Shown here: piece by piece, positions 48,501 through 58,564 of the stretch
Numbering within the stretch: the first letter of the stretch is position 1
Layout: every line of letters starts with the position of its first letter
Origin: Antedon mediterranea
Lineage: Eukaryota; Echinodermata; Crinoidea; Comatulida; Antedonidae
DNA length: 64,000 nucleotides
Direction: 5' to 3'
Assembly (NCBI RefSeq): GCF_964355755.1
Contig: NC_092673.1
Span: forward strand, 17,921,001-17,985,000
The notes under the pieces: generated by a model
Database searches by the model: none
Told to the model about the DNA's origin: nothing
Seen by the model: only the letters and a program-made list of their open reading frames with translations
Made by a program: the position numbers and the translations under genes

Positions 48501-50244
48501 CCACAGCATTTACACTTGGATATTTTTTGTACCGCCGCCAGCGAGAATAGCATAGCGCGTACATGTGCGATCGTTAATTGACAGGTTGTACTACCCAATC
48601 AGGAGCGCTTCTACCCGGCCAAGCACAGTGTGCGTCAACCTCCTAGCCAGGCCCACAGTACCACTCTCTGTGTATTCTTTTAGGCCTATCTATGTGACTT
48701 TGTTGAACACATTTTTTATCGAATTTGGACGTAATTAGAAACAAATTAAACATATATTTACAATTAAAAACAATTTACCTTTATAATGTAGGCTTATATT
48801 TTGTAATTATAGTCTTTGTTTCACCTTATATTAACAACGGTAGGCCAAAGAGACCGCCGACGTTCTTTTTAATTAATTTAGGATTTTATACTAGCCTAGG
48901 TAGGCCAGATCATAGAGGGAATTATTTCCTTACATCACAAATAAAAATAGCCAACCAAAAAGGAAAAGAAAGATAAGAGGTAGACAAGAGTGTAAAGATA
49001 TTATTAATATGTTTCAATTGTTACAATATTCAATTTAGGAAATGATAAACTGACTGGTATTTTTCTTTTTTTTCAGGTCTTCCGAGTTTACTGGTTTATG
49101 ATTCCATTCATATTTATTATTTAACATACTGTACTTGCAAATAAAATGAGTTGAATAATTCAACCACAAATCCTACAACTACAGTAGTAGTTAATAAAGT
49201 AATAAGAAAAATTAAAACAATACAAATATCAATTAATAAATTATAATTTATTCATTTGTTACACATTTTCTAGCTTATAGTTCAGTACAACTTATTAAAT
49301 GATTATATTTATTTGTATCTATAATTTATTTATGCTTAGGCCTATACTATATAATTATAAATAATATTTAATAAATATCAGAACCGTGGCTGTCGAACCA
49401 TGTATATTGTAGTCGATATCAGTGAAGCAATCTGAAAAATGTAAAGAAAAAAAATGTTATTTATAATAAATGATTTAAAGCAAAATATAAATAGGCTAGG
49501 CCTAGTTTTCAGATTTTATTAATTAGGCAAGAAAATACAAATTTATATATAATAATATGTACGAGTATAAGCCGGCTAGGAAATAGAACAATTTGAATAG
49601 GCCTACTTAGGGTACCATATCTATTTGGTTTAGGCTATACTAGGCTAGGCCTAAACTCTAGGGAGCATTCATATTCCGCATGCCGTGAAAAGAACGTTAC
49701 CCGTGCCCGGCCGTGTGCGCCTCTCTAACACAAAGCGTTGCACAACCAATTTATTGCGTTGAGCCTGTTTTGCTGAATAAGGGCCTGGACGGGCGCACGT
49801 AATTAAGCTACTGTATTTGCATACTGTTAATTATCACGTTTTATATATCAACATGACCCTAGATAAATGATGCAGTTAGCTGACTATTCAAAAAAATATG
49901 TTTATATTTAAATAAATAAGATATAACGATAAATTTAACTTACTATGCGAAAATCTCGCTTTCGGCGCTTCCTCTCACAACAAGCGAGGTTTCCCTAGAA
50001 ATTATTTATAGTCAACTAGGTGTTCAAACTTATGAGGAATCCGAATTTTCTATCTAAAAACCGATCTGATTGGTCAATTTTCTGGAATCTAGGCGCTACG
50101 AAATGCTATTTTTTGTATTCAATTAGCCAATCCGCGACTCTATAATACAGGCGCTCGGGCTACAATTTCTATGACGTCATATTTCCTGAAGTGGGCGGGG
50201 CTTAGTTCCAATGTTAAGGAAGAGCGGTAGCGTAAATGCTGTGG
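48501..50244. mobile_element. 1.74-kb inverted-repeat element inside the solitary Helitron
   Basis: CCACAGCATTTAC at the left and GTAAATGCTGTGG at the right. Removing it restores TACGCGCGCACGCGCAT, as in the other units, leaving a 2-4 bp duplication (CA or GCAC, not resolvable). Inside are AT-rich sequence, TAGGCCTA-like tracts and no recognised protein. Confidence 0.75.
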
Positions 50245-51091
50245 CACGCGCATTTAAAATTTCAAAATGCATTATTTACGCGCGCGGTGCGCACGTAGCG
50301 TTGAAAACATATTTTTTTCTCTTGAATAATATTTTCAAGCCTTTCCTAGTAATTTTGGAAACAATTTAGACCTTTTGCACTTAAAATAACACCATACGAA
50401 CACGTTAAATTAGATTAAATTATCGGATCATGCATCAATAAGGCTAAACAAACATTGTGATGTCATCGTATGGCCACACGAATGTAAAATATAGGATTTT
50501 TATCTTTTTCGTTATTGCTCATCACATTCAATGGAGCGCATCACGCTTATCCGTATTCCATTTTCTCCAAGATTTTAAAATTGTTTAGGTCAATCAACTA
50601 TCTTTCGCATGAGTTAAAAATATTTTAATTTTTATGACGTCATCATGTCTAAAAATGTAAATAACGTGGGTCACTTTGATTAAAACGTTTTCTGGAAGCT
50701 ATTGGATTGTAGATACGAAATCATGAGAACATTTTGCCAATTGGATATTGTGACATCATCATATGACCAGTTAAATAAAAAAAGTTGTGTTTTCGTCTTT
50801 TGCGTCATAGTTCACTACATTTCAAAGAGTGCGTATCAATATTTCACGTATTCAAATTTCTTCTACACCTTAATATGTTGTTGCTAAGATAATTTCCTTC
50901 CGAAATTGCTACCTTCGTGTTTCATTTTGAAACCGTCAACATGTTAAAAATTTGAATAAATAGCGGGTCCCGTAATTTCACCTATTCTACAGTGTATGTG
51001 ATATGTATACAGATTATACTGTGTATAATATGACACAACATAACAGAATTCAGCAATAAAAACATATCATATTCTTCAGTTCAGGTCATAA

Positions 51092-51296
51092 TAATTTTGA
51101 TATTGAAAATGTGTGTAGTTGGTTGCTTTCTTGTCGATGCTTTTATTGTAGAACGTAATTTATTTATTTTTCTCTGTTCTGGGTTGACCAACTAGCATGG
51201 TCTTTCCGTGCCTCCTTTTATAATTGTTTTGTCTTTTTTGTTATGTATATGGCTGAAATTGAATAGATAAAAAATAAAAAAAATTAAAAAATAAAT
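51092..51296 (+). mobile_element. 5'-truncated retroposon tail
   Basis: About 205 bp ending in an A-rich tail (GATAAAAAATAAAAAAAATT) inserted into the word GTCATAATGCC of the Helitron, with a short AAT-type duplication. The GGGTTGACCAACTAGCATGG segment looks like a LINE 3' untranslated region; parent not identified. Confidence 0.6.
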
Positions 51297-51345
51297 AATG
51301 CCATGCGGATAACTAACTCTTCAAAGTGACGAGTTTCATGTCTAG

Positions 51346-52285
51346 TTTTTTTATTCATATTCATTAAATCAGCCATCATAAATAGGCTAAGTGTAGTTTC
51401 ATTTACAACATAATAATGATATTTAAACCTATTTTAATGAAATATCCACTTTGGTAATATTTATTATTTTTCAAAAAATCTTAGATATCAAAAATATCCT
51501 ATAATTTGTTTTATTACATATAGTCTATGTAAATACATGAACGTGATTGGTTGAAACTGCATCACATGACTACCGCTGCGAGGATCGTAAATCGTATATA
51601 TCCTCGAGTACGATGATATTGACTGAGTAATTTTCACGTAATTATCGTGTCCCTGTCATTAAACATATAAAACCCAGCAAATTCTCGAGTACGATGATAT
51701 TGACTGTAATTTTTGTGTGGCAACACTCGCGTCATCTACTGGGTCTTGAACTCGCGATGAAATTGTCATTCCATCGCAAGACAACGCCTCATGTACTGCG
51801 CCACGGAACTTGCTTGAAGAAATTAATCAACTAAACTATTTAAACTATGCATACATAGCGCCTTCATTTGTTATTAGTCCTCCCTAGATGTGATGAAAGA
51901 CCGTTTGTGATTGATTAATACTCACAGTAGTAACTCAGTATGCGCGTGACGCGGTGAACATCCGGTGATTCGACACTAAGAAGACGAATTATTATTTATT
52001 CGGCCTACCTGATTATAATATTAATGTATAGGCTTATTGGTGGAAATTCTTCTGTTATTATTTAAACGACCTAGGCTAGTGATTATTTTATTGCCAAGGA
52101 ATCAGTAATTAGTAATTACTGTATATATTATTCTTCGCAAGGTAAGGTGTCTAGGCAGCTTGTTTACATACAATAAAAAAAGGAGGCCTAGCCTAGCTAC
52201 CAGACCCAGCAGATATTCTACTTGTTGTTGGCTATGTAATATAACAGATATCGCCTTTTATATCGGTAAAATATAAGATTTGACA
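51346..52285. other. Intergenic spacer with a 81-bp spaced direct repeat
   Basis: A 23-base word beginning CTCGAGTACGATGATATTG occurs at 51603 and 51684. No gene supported. Confidence 0.45.
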
Positions 52286-52291
52286 TCCATC

Positions 52292-52381
52292 GGGAATGAT
52301 ATTATGTTCTCGGGGAATTATATATTTCCCTCAGCTGGTGCTTCAGGAAATATATATTCCCTCGAACATAATATCATTCCC
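52292..52381. repeat. 90-bp long hairpin
   Basis: Arms 52292-52329 and 52346-52381 are near-perfect complements (GGGAATGATATTATGTTC at both outer ends) around a 16-base loop. Size and shape are like a miniature transposon or a precursor-type hairpin; there is no flanking target duplication that I can see. Confidence 0.85.
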
Positions 52382-53085
52382 TCTTATATGTTACCTCTAA
52401 GCAGGCAATATCTGTATAATAATGAGTTACAAATTATATTATTATTATTGCTTTTAACTTTGATGAAACTGAAAAAAAAATGAAAATATTATGAGGATAA
52501 TTACAGCATGATTGACAAAGCTAATATGCACACGCACTTTTATCAATCATACTTTGACTTTTGACAAGATCGCCTACATTTTTAATATTACTTTACAATA
52601 CTTGGTGTTGTATATTCTGGAACAGCCGCTCCATAATCTATTCTTCCTTATATCTTTACTCTTATTTTAAAAGTTAATACTAACAAATTTAATTAAATGA
52701 ATGTATCTAATGATCAAATAACTGTTTTCTCATCGTAATTTATTTACAAAATGTAAAAAACCATCAACAATTTTTAATAAACATAATGTACATTATACAT
52801 CGTACATTCCTATCATAACAAACTATTCAAAACTTTCTATTATTTAAAAATCAAAGAAAATCGGGTCTCAGATCCATCCTATATGTGTTTCTCGGAGACT
52901 TGGTTATCGGAGGGAAAATCGGAGGGAAAGTCGGATGAACGTTTTGAGATTTGTGGGTTCCAGTTATTTCGAGGAATTCCCTGCTACAATTGTAAATAAT
53001 AGTGCAATGGTTTTGCACAATAATAAAGTTAAACAGCCTAATTAAATTGCACAAGAGAAGCTTTTGCACAATTTGATACCACAAC
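52382..53085. other. Intergenic spacer
   Basis: AT-rich; a GGAGGGAAAATCGGAGGGAA doublet near 52915. No gene supported. Confidence 0.4.
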
Positions 53086-53107
53086 AACCTAATGAGGAAC
53101 ATACAGT

Positions 53108-53331
53108 ACATAGCCAATCCAATCACTCACTGCACAGCCAATCCCATAACTCACTGCACAGCCAATCCCATAACTCACTGCACAGCCAATCCCATCACTC
53201 ACTGCACAGCCAATCCCATAACTCACTGCACAGCCAATCCCATAACTCACTGCACAGCCAATCCCATCACTCACTGCACAGCCAATCCCATAACTCACTG
53301 CACAGCCAATCCCATCACTCACTGCACAGCC
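53108..53331. repeat. 24-bp minisatellite, about 9.3 copies
   Basis: Unit CACTCACTGCACAGCCAATC plus CCAT or CCATAA variants. Because 24 is divisible by three, several frames are open across it, including two plus frames (HSQSHNSL repeats) and one minus; none has a supported start, so these are not called as genes. Confidence 0.95.
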
Positions 53332-53334
53332 GAC

Positions 53335-56075
53335 CACTTTTCTATCCAAAATTCTCCTCCACAATATTAGTTTGTGTGTGATTTGTATTTATTTCTTCTA
53401 GGTTGCATTTGCTATGTATTATTTGTATGGCATTTGATAGACTTGCCCCAAGTCTGTATTATCTTTTTTTTTTAATTATTTGTTTTTATTTCGACCGCGA
53501 TTTTTGTCTGAAAATACAGACTTGTGAAACACGTATAGAAATCGATTTGCAGACCGCAAACATACGATAAGAATGACGTAGGTTATCATACCGTATTTGG
53601 CTATATGGGGCGGGCGGTATGTAAATATGGATTTCGAATCAACCAATGATCATTTTGTTTCAAAATGAAAGAGATCGAGTACGTAGGCCTACCAGTGCTT
53701 AATGTACGATCGAGACTGTTGAAATATAAAATAGTAATGCCAAGTTGTTTTGTTTATTAATTGTTTAGTCCTTGGCCTAGGCCTCTTTCGTAGGTCCTAC
53801 TCAACTCGCACGTATGACCTGCCAAATAAAACGCCAATGAAGTAGGCCTACATACCACCGGCACACAACAGGGCTACACCACCACACAGAACAGGACAGG
53901 GTCTGGGTGGGAATTAAATCAAAATTATCTCCGCGTAATAAATGATCCATTCAATGTTTGATTTGCGGAGAAGCTAGCCTATCATATATCAAGACGAGTT
54001 TTCATGTTTCAAAGATCCCATCAAATGTTTACCAGACTACTAGGCATATAAAATAATTTCTAGCCTTCAGAACTTTCATAAATGTACCCAAGTACACATT
54101 GTCTAAACGTAACATAGCGCATGCGCATCATCTTATTTGTTGAGTCTTTGAAATTCTTAAATATGAATATTTAAACGGTGTACGAGAGAGTAGCCAATCG
54201 CATGCAGCTGAAACTAGTCAACCGGATAATCGTATGCACCAAGAATTCTTGGTGTCAAACCACGTGACTTGTGCGTGTTTCCCCAGACGGAGTATCCAAA
54301 ATCAAGTAGTATACGTATGAAACGCCATATGTGCCAAAATATTTATCTTTTACCTAATATTAAGACAAAACTCCGTCTGGAACCCAGACTAGGCATTTGA
54401 TGGAATAAATGTTTGTTGAATTGAATTGAAGTCCTGGGTGGGCTATTGCACCATTGGTGACCTCTTAAGATCTAAAACTTTGGCATTTCTACTATACTAG
54501 TGGTACAGTAACTCACTGACACTGACAGACTATAGTAATCTACAGTTTAAATTCTGCAGACACAAGTTTGGACTGAAATATTGGAATCTAACAATGAGTA
54601 ATCTAATCAGGCAGTTTTCTTGGGTGGTTTATAAGTTGTATTAAAGTCCAGTAATTGTTGTTACAAATAACTACATATCAATATCAATCCATGTTTTATT
54701 ACAAAATAGAAAGAATGTTGTAAACATTTTAAAATAAAGATTATAGATCCAATATGTGCTTCTACATGTTCACAAGTATTCCTTACATCATTGACAATCA
54801 ATTTAATCATTATCATCGTCAAATTGACCTTTCACCTGCATTTAGATTAATATTTTTTCAAATTTTAATTTTTCATTTTTTCTTCATGTCAAGCAATTTC
54901 AGTTGTTATAAACTGCTGTGTGTTCTATTTATTATCTTTGTTTAACATTAGAATACAATGTTAATATTAAATCTATGGTAAAGATTATCTGATAACAAAT
55001 TGTATTAACAGGAACTCAATAAAACAAAACAAACTAATCAATTAATTTTTTTAAATAACAATTTTTACCCTGGATTTCTGTATAAATGTTATAATGAACT
55101 TTGACTTGTATTAATTGAGAATACCTGTTTTTAATCCCACTATCAGAAAGGATTACATAATTGCAGCCAATAAAAATCTAATTCAAACCAAATTAATAAT
55201 AATATGTCTGAGAACTTACTTACAGTAGACAGATTAATTAACAATTGCAAAATGATTTTTTAAGCATTTTATAGCAATTATTTATAATAAAAACTAGATT
55301 TGAACTTATCATGGTAATGAGTTAGGCTATTGCACAACGCATTGTAACACACACATACTATTATGTGCAATTGTACGAACAGCATAGCCATAGGCCTAAT
55401 CCATTTCAGTCGATCAAAGGGGTATTTCTACCGTTCAACAAGCGTCAACATTTGACCGTAATAGCATTGTAAACAGTTTAGTTGATGGTTAGTTTTTATT
55501 TTACGCAACTCGCGTTTATTTAAACATTTGAATATGATGACTTTTTCAAAATGAAAAATAAATTCATATGTCTGAAAGATACTTGTTTGAGTAAATTGGA
55601 AGAAAACTGATAAAAATTAAGTAAGGCAATAAGATGATGTAGCTGCTCACAATTAAAATAGTGAGATAGATAGTAGTTTTTGTTTCATTATGCAATGATA
55701 AATAAAAAAATAAAATTAATGTGATGTGAAGTAGGATTGCCCTCCCCATGGATATCTTTTTTCCTTCTTGATATACCTTACCAATAATTAACCAGTATAT
55801 AGGCCAATAAATAATATTATCAATACTATTATCATCAACATAAAATGGCATAGTAGGCCTCTACTAACCAAACAGAGTCTCCCTAATTAGCCTTTAGTGA
55901 AAATTGTTTTTTATACCTAAACAATTCCTTCAAAATACACATTATTATCCTAAAGCACAAAATATTATTAATTTGCACTTTTTTTTATAAAGCTAACATT
56001 ATTATTGTTGGTAATTTGTGAATCTTTATTTTACAGTTGCAATTCTACATGTTATCCTATTTCTTATAGAATTAC
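53335..56075. other. Long intergenic stretch, minor repeats only
   Basis: Contains TAGGCCTA-like tracts near 53690-53850, an inverted pair CCAGACGGAGT / ACTCCGTCTGG (54282 and 54371), and a retroposon-like tail GGAATAAATGTTTGTTGAAT near 54400. Short open frames (63 codons at 54754, 95 codons minus at 55564) are AT-driven and hydrophobic by composition; not supported as genes. Confidence 0.4.
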
Positions 56076-56080
56076 TTTAC

Positions 56081-56260
56081 ATTTACCTACTCAACATGCA
56101 AGGTGTCCTTTAAATTGAGTAAATGGCTCAGCCCAGAGATATATAAAGAGTTACAACATTGAATGATTACATTTACCTAATCAACGTGCAAGGCGTCCTT
56201 TAAATTGAGTAAATGGCTCAGCCCAGAGATATATAAAGAGTTACAACATTGAATGATTAG
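56081..56260. repeat. 90-bp tandem duplication
   Basis: ATTTACCTACTCAACATGCA at 56081 and ATTTACCTAATCAACGTGCA at 56171 start two 90-bp copies that differ at only a few bases. Confidence 0.92.
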
Positions 56261-56558
56261 AAGCCATTTTTGTGTCAAAGAATTTGCACGCTCCATGCAC
56301 ACTTGTTTATTTTGTATAGTGTTTTCCTGTAGTTCATGCATTATTTTTAGATCTATGAAATAATGCTTAGATTCTGTTTATATTTTAGTAATTTATTTTA
56401 TTAATGGTCTTGATTCGGTAGCCTATATGTATTTTTTATAATGAACAAAAAAATAAATTCTACATGCAAGTTGGGATAAATCAAAGCTATAACACACATA
56501 TTCATCCCTCTTTATGGCTCTGTGTTTTTAACACAAACTGCTCCACCAACTTTATTAA

Positions 56559-57100
56559 AGATGTATTGTCCCTTGAAACACAAAAAAATGAAGGTCAAAA
56601 TATTCTAAATTTAAATTGGCCATATCAAAGTAATATTAAAGTTATACACTTTAAGTCGAAAATTTTAGCCAAAAACAACAATTTTGCGTAATTAACAGGT
56701 AAATTAATTTGATTACATTACGTCTGGAAAATCGTCGCGAGCGAATGATAAACAAAGATTTCAAACCATTATGCATGATGCTAATTAGGATTGTTTACAA
56801 CTCGTCACGGTTGAGAAGGTGTTTTGACACAGATCGCGAGGAAGTTTTATGATTATGCATACAGAGTAGCCAAACATGCGCGTTGCATTATAAGATGTGT
56901 TTTGATCGAAAACTTTGACTGGAAGTCAAAGTTATTTTTTTAACAAAAAAACGTCTGTATTTCAGTTAAATGATTGAATTTTTTCCGACTAATTTTTGGT
57001 GAAAGTTTAATAACTACTATGATACTTCAAAATGAACCACTTTTTTTGGAAATCTTTTTTTAAATATTTTTTTGGAATTGGTCAAAGGGAGAATACATCT
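56559..57100. mobile_element. 542-bp TTAA-flanked MITE
   Basis: AGATGTATTGTCCCTT at the left, AAGGGAGAATACATCT at the right, TTAA on each side (56555-56558, 57101-57104). Same integration signature as 44510-46085 but a different terminal sequence. No coding frame. Confidence 0.8.
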
Positions 57101-57333
57101 TTAAATTTCCAAGACTCGTTCATCATTTCATTTGTAATAATTTGCCTTTATTATTTTAATATTGTTTATACCCTTTTCAGTATATTAACCAATATATCCA
57201 CGACACTTTATTATTTTATTTAGTCATCAAAGCATGCATTATGAATTAAAAAATATTACATAGTTATGTTCCAAAATCAATAAATCTTATAATGTACTAG
57301 CCCAATTATTTATTCTTTGCCGCAAGTACTTCC

Positions 57334-57910
57334 AGTGTTCTCCCCAGGATTCATATCAAGCATCACGCTTCCCCCCCCCCCCCCCGATTTTTGGTAATTG
57401 ACACCCTAGATGGCCGGAAATTCATGCTGAATGACACCTCTAGTTTGGTCGGAAACGACACTTATAGTGCACTACCTACTTTTACGCGATAAGAAAACAA
57501 TTTTTCGTTCATTACGAATGTCCGGGGGAAGTCCCCAATTTAAAAAAGGCCTACTCATCAGTAGGACAACTCTAATTGGCCGGAAATGACACTTCATAGC
57601 GCGCTAGCAAACAGTAAAACGATCGTAGCCTACTTTTTCCGCGGGTAAACATACGCGATAAGAAACATTTTTTGCGTTCATTACAAACGTCAGGGGGAAG
57701 TCCCCAATGACAAAAAATAGGCCTACTCGTCAGTAGGACAACTCTAGTTGGCCGGAAATGACACTTAGCGCGCTAGCAAACTGCAGAATGATCGTACTGT
57801 AGCCTACTTTTTCCGCCGGTAAACATACCCGATAAGGGGGATTAGTTCCCGATGAAATACAGCCCGACTAGTCAGTAGGACACCTTTAGTTGGCCGGAAA
57901 GGACATTTTT
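57334..57910. repeat. ~172-bp tandem repeat next to a 15-C run
   Basis: CAGTGTTCTCCCCAGGATTC precedes 15 C residues (57371-57385), then repeats with GTAGGACAACTCTAATTGGC at 57561, 57733 and, with about 30 bp lost, 57875. GGCCGGAAATGACAC recurs too and a related word is at 63548-63610. The opening sequence resembles a hAT-type end; a matching other end is not seen. Confidence 0.7.
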
Positions 57911-58300
57911 TTGTCTTTTATGGGCTCGTCCCACTTTTATTTCAGTTTGCAGTAAAAATTAAAAACAAAGGTCATGTTCTCCATTTTTCTTGTCACATGC
58001 AAGTGACGCGTACATATTTATGATTATTGTTAAAACTTGTTTTATTTTAATGACATAGTATATTTAAAAGTGAATAAAAAAAAAATTTACAATTATTAAA
58101 AACATTTACTTATGACATACATACAATACAAACATGCTGAATATTGCGGATTTCATATAAATTATTAAAATTGTCTAGAAACATAATCAAGGGTTACATT
58201 TAAAATCACTTGAAATAAAAAAGGGCTACACATTTATATTAAAACTTATACAGCATATGTCACACAAATATAAAATACAATTGTAAATCATAGGGAGAGA
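57911..58300. other. Spacer between repeat and LINE 3' end
   Basis: AT-rich, nothing recognised. Confidence 0.35.
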
Positions 58301-58564
58301 GATCAATCAATCAATCAATCAATAATTTTTATTTCTCAAATAAAAACAAAAAAAAACAGTTAACATTTTCTAAAAATAATAGATAATAAATGAGAAAAAG
58401 GGGTACCCCACAGGAAGCTTAAGCTTTAAAATGTGGGGTCCTGGCAACATAATTAAAAGTAAGGTAAGGTAAGAAATATATATAATATATGATAATGAAC
58501 ATAAAAAGACATTTAACTTAACAAATGCAGTTATTATTTGACTTAAGACAGATATATGATCAAC

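Larger units (their letters stand above)
48131..51345 (+). mobile_element. Solitary Helitron-like copy with two insertions
   Basis: Starts with a TTAGTTATCCGC-TTAGTA-GCGGATAAC module after GTTAATAA and ends at CTAG (51345) before a T run, so the insertion lies between A and T. B type. Interrupted at 48501-50244 by an inverted-repeat element and at 51092-51296 by a retroposon tail; the 3' hairpin has one stem mismatch (CTCTTC). This single copy defines both ends of the family independently of the array. Confidence 0.8.

Noticed and set aside
53064-53381. 105-codon HSQSHNSL repeat protein
   Set aside because: It is the 24-bp minisatellite in translation; the other plus frame and the minus strand are equally open.
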